Origin: Paracoccaceae bacterium
Lineage (GTDB): Bacteria > Pseudomonadota > Alphaproteobacteria > Rhodobacterales > Rhodobacteraceae
Assembly (NCBI GenBank): GCA_009920775.1
Contig: RFZI01000011.1
Location: forward strand, 1-32,297
Direction of reading: 5' to 3'
DNA: 32,297 bases
Below the pieces are notes generated by a model. It was given only the letters and a program-made list of their open reading frames with translations. It made no database searches and had not been told where the DNA came from. Shown in pieces: positions 18,482 to 27,194 of the stretch (position 1 is the first letter of the stretch; the number at the start of each line of letters is the position of its first letter). A program made the position numbers and the translations under genes.

Positions 18482-18682
18482 GTCGTGTTCCTTGGTTTGC
18501 GGGCAACAATCTTGCGTTCGGGGTTACCCGAACTGCCCAAGCAGAGCAATCGTGACGCGACGGATTTTGCGCCTCGTGCGACCTTTGTTTTCGCTGATTT
18601 GCCTTGTTACCCTTGACGAGCCATCGGCGGTTCAGGTTATGAACGTCCGATTGATGGAATGACTGCCCAAAAGGGACGAGAA

Positions 18683-19153
18683 ATGGAAAAGATCCCCCTG
18701 ACACGCGCCGGGTTTGAAAAGCTCGAGGCCGAACTGCGCCATTTCAAGAGCGTCGAGCGTCCTGCGATCATTCAGGCGATTGCCGAGGCGCGCGCGCATG
18801 GCGATCTTTCGGAGAATGCCGAATATCATTCCGCCAAGGAAAAGCAGTCGTTCATCGAGGGGCGCATCAAAGAGCTTGAGGGCGTGATCTCGCTCGCGGA
18901 TGTGATCGACCCGACCAAGCTCTCGGGCACGATTAAGTTCGGCGCCACGGTCGAGATCGTCGATGAGGATACTGACGAGGAAAAAACCTATCAGATCGTC
19001 GGTGAATACGAGGCCGATATCGAGAACGGCCGCCTCAACATCAAATCGCCTCTGGCGCGTGCCCTGATCGGCAAGGACGAAGGCGATAGCATCGAAGTTC
19101 GCACTCCGGGCGGCGATCGCGGTTACGAAATTCTTAAAGTTCGCTATATTTAG
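18683..19153 (+). CDS. greA: Transcription elongation factor GreA
   Basis: [62 protein letters not shown]... full length. Confidence 0.96.
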   Translation: MEKIPLTRAGFEKLEAELRHFKSVERPAIIQAIAEARAHGDLSENAEYHSAKEKQSFIEGRIKELEGVISLADVIDPTKLSGTIKFGATVEIVDEDTDEEKTYQIVGEYEADIENGRLNIKSPLARALIGKDEGDSIEVRTPGGDRGYEILKVRYI

Positions 19154-19182
19154 ACGACCCGAACTAGGGTCAGGGACATTTG

Positions 19183-20184
19183 ATGGCAGAGCGCCAAACC
19201 AATTCGGCTTCTCGGCAGTCGGCTCTTGTCGGCAAGGAAGACCCGCGAATTTCCGGGACAGAGGTTGTCGCCCTGATTGCCAGCCTCGTTTGGCTGGCGG
19301 GGATCGGCCTTTTTTTTCTTGTCGCCCCGGCCGATGAAACGGGTCTGGATTCCCTAAGGTTTGTGCTGACGCTCATGGTGGTTTTCCTGCCTGTCGCGAT
19401 CATCTGGGTGGCGGCGGTTTCCGCACGATCGGCTCGGATTGTTCGGGAAGAGTCCCAGCGCCTTCAGGTGGCTGTAGAGGCGCTCCGCAAAAGCTATATT
19501 GCTGAACAGAAGGGGCGGCCCACCGGTGCGCTTCAACCCAGCGTCGAGCGCAAGCTGGCCGAAATTGCCCAGACGGCGCGGCAAACTGAGGTCGCGTTGA
19601 CAACCTTTACCACGCATCGTGACGGCGCGCGCAAACCGGTCGTTCTCGAACCGGCGCCGACCGACGATCAGCCGAGCCTCGCACTGGGAACCTCTGTCGA
19701 GGACATCGAGCCACCGCTTGAAACACCGGATCTGATCAGAGCGCTGAATTTCCCCGATACCGAAAGCGACGAGGTCGGCTTTTCTGCGCTCCGGCGTGCG
19801 CTGCGCGACCGTCAGGCGCGGCAGTTGGTTCAGGCCAGTCAGGATATTCTGACGCTTCTATCGCAGGACGGGATCTATATGGACGACATGATCCCCGACC
19901 GCGCACGCCCTGAAATCTGGCGCCGTTTTGCCAAAGGCGAACGGGGCCGGGTCATCGCCGGCCTTGGTGGCATCCGTGATCGGTCGAGCCTTGCGCTAAC
20001 CGCCGGGCGGATGCGCGAGGATACGATCTTTCGCGATGCGGCCCACCACTTCCTGAGAAAGTTCGACCAGATGCTTGTCGGCCTAGAGCCTCGGGCATCG
20101 GATGCCGAATTGGTCGATCTGGCAGAAACCCGCACCGCGCGGGCCTTCATGCTGTTAGGGCGCGTGGCTGGGACGTTCGACTGA
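19183..20184 (+). CDS. Conserved hypothetical membrane protein (two N-terminal TM helices, charged cytosolic tail)
   Basis: Uninterrupted ORF with start after GreA; TM segments VVALIASLVWLAGIGLFFLVA and FVLTLMVVFLPVAIIWVAAV. Confidence 0.7.
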   Translation: MAERQTNSASRQSALVGKEDPRISGTEVVALIASLVWLAGIGLFFLVAPADETGLDSLRFVLTLMVVFLPVAIIWVAAVSARSARIVREESQRLQVAVEALRKSYIAEQKGRPTGALQPSVERKLAEIAQTARQTEVALTTFTTHRDGARKPVVLEPAPTDDQPSLALGTSVEDIEPPLETPDLIRALNFPDTESDEVGFSALRRALRDRQARQLVQASQDILTLLSQDGIYMDDMIPDRARPEIWRRFAKGERGRVIAGLGGIRDRSSLALTAGRMREDTIFRDAAHHFLRKFDQMLVGLEPRASDAELVDLAETRTARAFMLLGRVAGTFD

Positions 20185-20187
20185 GGT

Positions 20188-20769
20188 TCAGACCACGCGA
20201 CAAATCATCGTCGTCGTGGAGTCGAAGCCGAAGACATGGCGCAAAAGACCCATGTCGACCTGCGTTACCGGAACGAAGCCGATGCGCTCATAAAGCGCCC
20301 GCGCGCGATGATTGCTTCCGGCAACTTCAAGCCGGACTTCGGCATAGCCCTGTCTGCGGGCCTCTTCGAAAATCGCATGAAGAAGCGCAGTTCCCACGCC
20401 TTGGCCCCGTGCCGAGGGGGCAACGGCAAGCCCGTCTATCAGGAACCGCTCGTTGTCGACATCGTTGACGAGGAGAGCCATCAAGACCGCCCGCCAAAAT
20501 GCTCCGACGACACCATAGACCGCGGCGAGATCCCGCAACCGGCCACCAACCAGCGCGCCCTCGTAGGTCTTGAAGCCGGCGATTCCAATCAGCGTTCCGC
20601 TTTGATCATGGGCGCAGATGGCGTGGTCGGTACCCAGCGCGCGCTGGATGTAGGCGGTCGCGCGATGTTCGGGGCCCATGACCCGGCCCAGCTTGCCACC
20701 AAAGGCCAGCCAGTAAAGCTGGGCGGCCTCTGCGATGTCTTGGCGTTCTACGCCGCGGGTGATCTGCAT
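20188..20769 (-). CDS. GNAT-family N-acetyltransferase
   Basis: FLIDGLAVAPSARGQGVGTALLHAIFEEARRQGYAEVRLEVAGSNHRARALYERIGF. Confidence 0.88.
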   Translation of the reverse strand: MQITRGVERQDIAEAAQLYWLAFGGKLGRVMGPEHRATAYIQRALGTDHAICAHDQSGTLIGIAGFKTYEGALVGGRLRDLAAVYGVVGAFWRAVLMALLVNDVDNERFLIDGLAVAPSARGQGVGTALLHAIFEEARRQGYAEVRLEVAGSNHRARALYERIGFVPVTQVDMGLLRHVFGFDSTTTMICRVV

Positions 20770-20868
20770 GGTAGCTGGTCCTGATCCTGGCGGAAGCATG
20801 ATAGCAAACCGCGCGGATTGCCATTCTTTGATGCGAAGCGTATGCGGCGAGGAACCGCAGGACCAGGC

Positions 20869-21579
20869 ATGACCCAAATCACACCGACCAAAGCATTCCT
20901 GCAGGGGCTCCGCCGCAGTTTGCCCTTCATTCTGGTCGTTGTGCCCTTTGCCACGCTTTTCGGCGTTGTCGCCACGGAGGCCGGGCTGAACCTTATTCAG
21001 ACTATGGGGTTCACCGCGCTGGTCATCGCCGGTGCCGCGCAATTTGCATCGCTCCAGATGATGCAGGATCAAGCGCCGATCCTCATGGTGCTTCTGGCCG
21101 GCCTAGCCGTGAATATGCGGATGGCAATGTATTCCGCGTCGCTCGTGCCCTATCTCGGGAAAGCGCCGCTTTGGCAGCGCGCCTTCGCCGCCTATATTCT
21201 TTTCGACCAAAGCTATGCGGTGAGCCTTGATCGGTTTGAGAAAGAGCCAGAGCTTTCGATCCCGGCGCGGATCGCATTCTTCTTTGGGGTGGCAATCCCG
21301 ATCTCTATCCTTTGGTGCGGGACAACGGCGGTTGGCGCGTTGGTCGGATCGGCAATCCCGTCGTCGATGGGGCTCGATTTCGCCCTGCCCATCACGTTCA
21401 TTGCCCTGATCGGCCCCATGCTCAAATCAATCCCCCATGTGGCGGCGGCGGTTGTGTCAGTGGTCGGGGCGCTGGCGCTGGGCTGGATGCCAAGCGGGGT
21501 CGGTCTGCTTGTTGCCGCGTCTTTGGCGATGCTGACCGGTGCACTGGTCGAGGATTGGAGCAGCAAATGGGTGCACTAG
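20869..21579 (+). CDS. azlC: AzlC-family branched-chain amino acid exporter, large subunit
   Basis: SLPFILVVVPFATLFGVVATEAGL, AGAAQFASLQ, AVNMRMAMYSASL; followed by an AzlD-like overlapping ORF. Confidence 0.88.
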   Translation: MTQITPTKAFLQGLRRSLPFILVVVPFATLFGVVATEAGLNLIQTMGFTALVIAGAAQFASLQMMQDQAPILMVLLAGLAVNMRMAMYSASLVPYLGKAPLWQRAFAAYILFDQSYAVSLDRFEKEPELSIPARIAFFFGVAIPISILWCGTTAVGALVGSAIPSSMGLDFALPITFIALIGPMLKSIPHVAAAVVSVVGALALGWMPSGVGLLVAASLAMLTGALVEDWSSKWVH

Positions 21580-21911
21580 GCTATTCCTCGGTTCAGATAT
21601 GGCTCATTATTGTGCTTCTCGCCTTGGGCACGTTTGCCCTGCGCTTTTCGTTTCTCGCCATTCTGGGCGACCGGACGCTGCCGCCGTTTCTGTTGCGCCT
21701 TTTGCGTTACACGCCGGTTGCCGTAATTCCTGGAATGGTCGCTCCGCTCGTCTTGTGGCCCGCAGCCACCGGAGGCGAACCAGATCCGCTGCGCCTTGCG
21801 GCGGCGGCGGCAACTCTCTTCGTTGGGGTCGCAACGCGCAACGTAATCTGGGCCATTTTGGCCGGCGCGGTCGTGTTGGTCGGAGGGCTCGGGCTTACAG
21901 GCCAGCTCTGA
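21567..21911 (+). CDS. azlD: AzlD-family membrane protein
   Basis: Small 4-TM protein RFSFLAILGDRTLPPFLLRLLRYTPVAVIPGMVAPLVLWP overlapping azlC. Confidence 0.85.
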   Translation: MGALGYSSVQIWLIIVLLALGTFALRFSFLAILGDRTLPPFLLRLLRYTPVAVIPGMVAPLVLWPAATGGEPDPLRLAAAAATLFVGVATRNVIWAILAGAVVLVGGLGLTGQL

Positions 21912-22515
21912 TCATTGCGTCGATCTGGGCCGCAGCGACCGATTTATCGTCCGCGTCGTCCTCGTGGTATTCGATGCGCTTTATGCCCGGATACTTGGAA
22001 AACTGCTTCTCAAGCTCGTTGGGAAAGAATGTCACTTTGGTATTCTCGAAGCCCGGCAGCCGCTTGAGGATCTCGGTGGTTGAGACAGTGCAGCGCGCTT
22101 CGCCGACCGGACCATAGGCCATCGTCTCGCGCAGGGCCATTTCGGCCACTTCGGCAGGCACCTGAAGCTCTTGTATGACCGTGTAGTAGGTCTCGCGGGA
22201 ATGGTAGGAGATGTAGAAATCCAGCACCCTTGGCGTAATGCCAAAGATCAGGTCGTTCCGTTCGGGGATCGTCGGGTGTTTGAACGAGCCCGCCGGATCC
22301 CAGAGAACGCGCTGGCTGGCGTTGATCAGGAGGGCGGTATGCGCCCCGCTGCCCGAGCCGACCGATTTCATCGTGATCAGCGTCAGCGAGGGGGGCGCGT
22401 CGTGGCGGTAGACGCTGGCCTCGACCAGCTCATCCGGGGCCCAGACCGCTTCGCCGGGAACACAGGCCGCCAGAGCGACTGGCAGCCCGAGAACAACGAA
22501 ACGGCGGTTTACCAT
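21895..22515 (-). CDS. Predicted lipoprotein with permuted papain-like (LRAT/NlpC-P60-like) arrangement
   Basis: Lipobox-like LPVALAAC; GSGAHTALLINASQRVLWDPAGSF (candidate His) followed by GEARCTVSTTEILKRLPGF (candidate Cys). Confidence 0.6.
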   Translation of the reverse strand: MVNRRFVVLGLPVALAACVPGEAVWAPDELVEASVYRHDAPPSLTLITMKSVGSGSGAHTALLINASQRVLWDPAGSFKHPTIPERNDLIFGITPRVLDFYISYHSRETYYTVIQELQVPAEVAEMALRETMAYGPVGEARCTVSTTEILKRLPGFENTKVTFFPNELEKQFSKYPGIKRIEYHEDDADDKSVAAAQIDAMIRAGL

Positions 22516-22529
22516 GTCAGGGCTAGATA

Positions 22530-22664
22530 TCAGGCGCCGACGAGCGCCAGAAAGACGACTGCGATCAGAATCACGATGACCGATTTGGTCACGAAGCTGA
22601 TGAACCCGTCAAAGGTCTTTTCCTGGGCGTTGATGTTCATGGTGCCGTGCTTGTGTTCGGCCAT
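22530..22664 (-). CDS. aa3-type cytochrome c oxidase subunit IV (44 aa)
   Basis: Reverse-strand translation MAEHKHGTMNINAQEKTFDGFISFVTKSVIVILIAVVFLALVGA*; not in ORF track. Confidence 0.85.
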   Translation of the reverse strand: MAEHKHGTMNINAQEKTFDGFISFVTKSVIVILIAVVFLALVGA

Positions 22665-22721
22665 TTCGGGCTCCTGTGAGATAGGTGTTTCGAGGCTGAA
22701 TAGACGATATCGGCGGCCCTG

Positions 22722-23234
22722 TCACGCCTTGGAAGTGGCATGTTTTGTCGCGTCAGCCGGTGTTTCGAGATCGCGGGCAAGTCGGAAACCAATCCGGTCC
22801 GGTTCTTCGATTTCTTCCTCTGCAGGAAGAGCGATCAGCATGACATTGAGCTGGCTGACGTGCTGGACCAGCTGGGTGCGCGCGCCATCGTCTGTGGTGC
22901 CGTAGAAGGTTAGGATATCGGGATCGAAATAGCCGAGGCCTTCAATCCGAACCACACCCGCCTCGCCGCCGGTGAAGCCGAGGGCGACCTCTTCGTCTTT
23001 GTTCAGCTGCTTTTCGAAATTCTGGATGTAGAGGATCAGGCGTTCGTAGGCCCAGCGGGCTTCGCTCTTGTCCTCGGAATATTGGAAATTCTCGGGCAGC
23101 TCGCTGTCCATCGCGCAGGGTGTGTTCGGGTTTTTGTGGACCTCGTGCACCATAGGCAGGATCGCGTTTTCAACGGCCTCGGCGGAGGTCGAGATCGTGC
23201 TTTGCGGGCTGTCTTTGCGGGCGGACTGATTCAT
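22722..23234 (-). CDS. Conserved hypothetical (recalled as DUF6173-like)
   Basis: NPNTPCAMDSELPENFQYSEDKSEARWAYERLILYIQNFEKQLNKDEEVALGFTGG; no frame problems. Confidence 0.6.
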   Translation of the reverse strand: MNQSARKDSPQSTISTSAEAVENAILPMVHEVHKNPNTPCAMDSELPENFQYSEDKSEARWAYERLILYIQNFEKQLNKDEEVALGFTGGEAGVVRIEGLGYFDPDILTFYGTTDDGARTQLVQHVSQLNVMLIALPAEEEIEEPDRIGFRLARDLETPADATKHATSKA

Positions 23235-23280
23235 TTCGGCTCCCGTTTGAGCTGACCCCAGTCTAGCAGTTTCCGCCGCG

Positions 23281-24318
23281 CTAGACAGCCTGCCAGAGAT
23301 AGGCTCCATCCTCGCCTAAGAAACGCCGCGCGCGGCCGGTCTGGTGCAGGTGGTTGAGGTGGGCGATTGTCTCGGCCAATGCCATGCCGTATTCGCCCGC
23401 ACCGATCTCCCGTTTGAACAGCGGCAAGAAGCATTCGCCGCCGCGCTTTGGCGTTTGCAGATGGTCAACCAGTCGGCCCAATGCGCCGACATGATTTTCG
23501 ATCAACTGCCGCAGGCGGGTTGGAAGGCCGATGAACGGGAGCTTGTGGCCGCCGAGGACGAAATGCTCCTCAGTGGCGAAACCGGTGAAGCGGTGGCACG
23601 AGTCGAGCCATTCGGCCACCGGATCGGCCTCGGGTTCGTTGGCATAGACGCCGAGGTTGGGGCTGATCGAGGGCAGAAGCTGATCGCCTCCAATCACAAG
23701 GTTGTCCTCAAGGCTCCAGAAGGTCGCGTGTTCGGGCGCGTGGCCGTGACCGATCCTTGTGATCCAGCGGCGGCCGCCGAGGCTGATTTCCTGGCCTTCG
23801 ACGATGCGATCATAGCCGGCGGGCAAGGAATGCACGCAATCGGCAAAGTTGAAGGGGCGCTCGGTTTTGCGTTGCTCGTAGAGGGCCGGATCCATGCCCG
23901 AGCGGCGATAGAAGGCGAGGGTTTCCTCGGTGGGGGCGGGCTGGACATCAAGGGTCAGCATCCGTGCGAGGATCCAGCTCGTTCGCGTGGTGGCCAGTGC
24001 CGCCCCGCGCGCCACGAACCATCCGGCGAGGCCGATATGGTCGGGGTGATAATGGGTGACGATCACCCGCCCGACCGGCTTGCCGCGCAGCGGGCCGGAC
24101 AAGATAGCCTCCCAAATGGCGCGGGATTTGCGGGTGTCGAAGCCGGTGTCGAGGATCGTCCAGCTGTCACCCTCGTCGATGGCGAAGACATTGACATGAT
24201 CGAGCGCCATCGGCAGCGGCAGGCGCAGCCAGAGGACGCCTTCTGCCACCTCGATCGCTTCGCCCGGTGCGGGAGGCTCCTCGAAGGGATAGCGGATCAG
24301 CGCCGCCGGAGATGTCAA
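23281..24318 (-). CDS. MBL-fold metallo-hydrolase
   Basis: THYHPDHIGLAGWF, GHGHAPEHATFW, GGDQLLPSISPNLG; TTG start overlapping upstream TGA (TTGA). Confidence 0.9.
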   Translation of the reverse strand: MTSPAALIRYPFEEPPAPGEAIEVAEGVLWLRLPLPMALDHVNVFAIDEGDSWTILDTGFDTRKSRAIWEAILSGPLRGKPVGRVIVTHYHPDHIGLAGWFVARGAALATTRTSWILARMLTLDVQPAPTEETLAFYRRSGMDPALYEQRKTERPFNFADCVHSLPAGYDRIVEGQEISLGGRRWITRIGHGHAPEHATFWSLEDNLVIGGDQLLPSISPNLGVYANEPEADPVAEWLDSCHRFTGFATEEHFVLGGHKLPFIGLPTRLRQLIENHVGALGRLVDHLQTPKRGGECFLPLFKREIGAGEYGMALAETIAHLNHLHQTGRARRFLGEDGAYLWQAV

Positions 24319-25795
24319 AGCCCGAGCTCCTCCAATGGAACGTCAACCAGCCCTGCCGCGCCGGCAGTGGCATGAGCCAATAGCGCCTGATGCTCGGGGA
24401 GGACACTGCGAATGTAGAAGGCAGCAAGCGCCCCCCGAGAAGGCGGAAGGCGGCCTCGCCCCCGTCCATCATCTTACGACCCACTAGGTCCATCGCCTGA
24501 ATGCCGTTGGTGCCTTCGTAAATCGCCGTCACCCGCACATCGCGCAGGAATTGGGCGGCGCCGGTTTCCTCGATAAAGCCCATGCCGCCATGCACCTGCA
24601 TCCCCATCTGGCTCACCTCGATGCCGGTATCGGTGCCAAAGGCTTTGGCGATGGGGGTCAAAAGCGCGGCGCGGGCCGACCAGCGTTCGTCGCCCGTGGC
24701 ATTCGCCATATCGATCGCCACGGCGCAGGCGAGCGCAATGGAGCGGGCGGTAAAAACATCGCCCTTCATCGTCATCAGCATCCGCCGAACGTCGGGATAT
24801 TCCGAGATCGTGCCCGTGCCACCGGCACGGCCCTGACGCCGATCCTGCGCGTATTCGAGGGCTTTCTGATAGGCCGCCTCGGCCACGCCAAGCCCCTGCA
24901 CGCCAACACCAAGGCGGGCGTTGTTCATCATGGTGAACATCGCGGCCATGCCGACGTGTGGTTTGCCCACAAGCCAGCCCTTCGCGCCCTCGAAGGCCAT
25001 GACCGCCGTGGGCGAACCATGCAGGCCCATCTTGTGTTCAAGGCTGACCACACGCAGCGAATTGCGCTCGCCGGGATTGCCCTCGGCGTCGGGGATCAGC
25101 TTGGGCACCATGAAAAGGCTGATGCCTTTGGTGCCGGCCACGCCATCGGGCAAGCGGGCGAGCACGAGGTGACAGGTATTGGCGATGAAATCATTGTCGG
25201 CCCAGCTGATGAAAATTTTCTGGCCGGTGATGGCATAGGTGCCGTCCTCCAAGGGTTCGGCCTTGGTCCGAAGCGCACCCACGTCCGAACCTGCCTGCGG
25301 CTCGGTCAGGTTCATCGTGCCGTGCCATTCGCCACTGATCAGCTTGGGCAGGTAGAGCGCCTTGAGCTCGTCGCTGGCGTGGTGCTCGAGCGCCTCGATC
25401 TGGCCTTGGCTCATCAGCGGGTTGAGCTGCAGCGAAAGGCAGGCGCCCGACATCATGTCGTTGACTGCCGTAGCGAGCGTTTGCGGCAGGCCCATGCCGC
25501 CATGTTCGGGATCGGCCGCCATACCCACCCAGCCGCCCTCGGCTATCGCGCGATAGCCGTCGGCAAAGCCCGGCGAAGTGCGGACAATTCCGTTCTCCAG
25601 AACGGCGGGATGCAAGTCGCCTGAACGGTTCAGCGGAGCAAGGATGTCATCGCACATCCGACCGGCTTCGGTCAGGATCGCCTCGGTCACGTCTGGCGAG
25701 GTTTCCGCAAAACGGTCGGTGCCAGTGAGGCTTGCGAAATCGACGATCTTGTCGAGAACAAAGGTGATATCGGCAACGGGCGAACGATAGGGCAT
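24315..25795 (-). pseudogene. Acyl-CoA dehydrogenase with C-terminal internal deletion and frameshift near 24435
   Basis: MNLTEPQAGSDVGALRTKAEPLEDGTYAITGQKIFISWADND, MGMQVHGGMGFIEETGAAQFLRDVRVTAIYEGTNGIQAMDLVGRKMMDGGEAAFRLL. The C-terminal fragment ALAAFYIRSVLPEHQALLAHATAGAAGLVDVPLEELGL* is in another frame. Confidence 0.88.
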
Positions 25796-25903
25796 GGCTC
25801 ACTCCTCCTGGCGCGGCTTGGAAAAACCTGGCGGTGTCTGTATGTCGGCGAATTGACGGCAAGGTAACGTTCTGCCACCCGCCAGCAACAGAAACGCAGC
25901 GTC

Positions 25904-26857
25904 ATGACTTTGACAGAGACCCAAGTTCTGAAAGCCGATACAGCCGGGCTTGCTCGCGCAGGTGCGTTGCTTGCAGCGGGTCGGCTCGTCGCTTTTCCGA
26001 CCGAAACGGTCTATGGTCTTGGCGCGGATGCGCGCGACGATCTGGCGGTCGCAAGGATCTATGAGGCCAAGGGTCGTCCGAGTTTCAATCCGCTTATCGT
26101 CCATCTTCCCGACGTCGCCGCGGCGCGCGACCTTTGTGAATTTACGTCAGAGGCCGAACGCCTTGCCGATGCCTTCTGGCCTGGCGCGTTGACCCTCGTC
26201 TTGCCTTTGAGGGCGGGCGCAGGGATCTCGCGGCTCGTGACAGCGGGGCTCGATACCTTGGCGATCCGCGTGCCGGATCACCCGGTGGCACAGGGGCTTT
26301 TGCGCGCGTTTGGAGGCCCGGTCGCGGCCCCGTCCGCCAACCCGTCTGGCCGGATTAGCCCCACATTGGCGGCCCACGTCTTGGCGGGCCTTAAGGGCCG
26401 GATCGAGGCGGTGGTTGATGGCGGCGCCTGCGGGGTCGGCCTGGAATCGACGATTATCGGCTGCCTTCCCGAGCCAACGCTGCTTCGGGCCGGTGGCCTG
26501 CAAAGCGAAGTTATCGAGGCCTGCCTAGGCTATTCACTCCTGCGGTCGGTCGAGGCGACCGACAACCCCGTGGCCCCCGGCCAGCTTGAGTCGCACTACG
26601 CTCCGAAGGGCCGGGTTCGGCTCAATGCCGAGATCGTCGAGCCGGGCGAGATTCTATTGGGCTTTGGTCACGTCGATGCGCCAATCAACCTGTCGCCCTC
26701 CGGTGATCTGGTCGAGGCGGCAGCGCGGCTTTTTGGCTGCCTGCACGAGCTTGACGCAATGGGGGCAGAGCGGATTGCCGTCTCCCCAATTCCCGATCAC
26801 GGCCTGGGGCGAGCGATCAACGACCGCCTGCGCCGCGCCGCTGCGCCTCGCCCCTGA
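25904..26857 (+). CDS. L-threonylcarbamoyladenylate synthase (Sua5/YwlC long form)
   Basis: GRLVAFPTETVYGLGADA, KGRPSFNPLIVHL, FWPGALTLVLP, APSANPSGRISPT, LRAGG, plus C-terminal Sua5 domain (APGQLESHYAPKG). Confidence 0.92.
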   Translation: MTLTETQVLKADTAGLARAGALLAAGRLVAFPTETVYGLGADARDDLAVARIYEAKGRPSFNPLIVHLPDVAAARDLCEFTSEAERLADAFWPGALTLVLPLRAGAGISRLVTAGLDTLAIRVPDHPVAQGLLRAFGGPVAAPSANPSGRISPTLAAHVLAGLKGRIEAVVDGGACGVGLESTIIGCLPEPTLLRAGGLQSEVIEACLGYSLLRSVEATDNPVAPGQLESHYAPKGRVRLNAEIVEPGEILLGFGHVDAPINLSPSGDLVEAAARLFGCLHELDAMGAERIAVSPIPDHGLGRAINDRLRRAAAPRP

Positions 26858-27181
26858 TCACACGTTCTTGCGTTCGATGTAGGAGCGAAGCTCTTCCGCC
26901 TCGCGCCGCGCCTCACGCAAGCCATCCATGGCCGCCCGAAGCTCGGCTTCGGTCTGCGAAAGCTGATTGGTCATCTCGGCTTCGCGCTGCTGCAGATAGG
27001 TGATTGCTTGGTCGCGCGTTTCTTCGGCCTCATGCAGAGACTGGGCCATTCGTTCAAGCTCGCCGATGTCGGCCTGCGTCACGCGGGTAAAGCGGTTGAC
27101 GAGCCAGCTGGCAAACCAACCGAGGCAGAAAGCGACAAACAGGATGACCGCGGTCGCCAGAATGAATTCGGATCTGTTCAT
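26858..27181 (-). CDS. Membrane-anchored coiled-coil protein
   Basis: N-terminal TM (FILATAVILFVAFCLGWFASWLV) and heptad-like Glu/Arg-rich tail. Confidence 0.65.
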   Translation of the reverse strand: MNRSEFILATAVILFVAFCLGWFASWLVNRFTRVTQADIGELERMAQSLHEAEETRDQAITYLQQREAEMTNQLSQTEAELRAAMDGLREARREAEELRSYIERKNV

Positions 27182-27194
27182 GGGGCTGGTGTTC

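Noticed and set aside
18600-18682. greA sigma70 promoter TTGACG...TTATGA
   Set aside because: A reasonable -35, but -10 alternatives at spacings 17-19 are all weak; not supportable as a feature.
24167-24480. Acyl-CoA dehydrogenase extension running through the MBL hydrolase start
   Set aside because: The true C-terminus is visible in another frame with a stop at 24317-24315. The extension is out-of-frame sequence.
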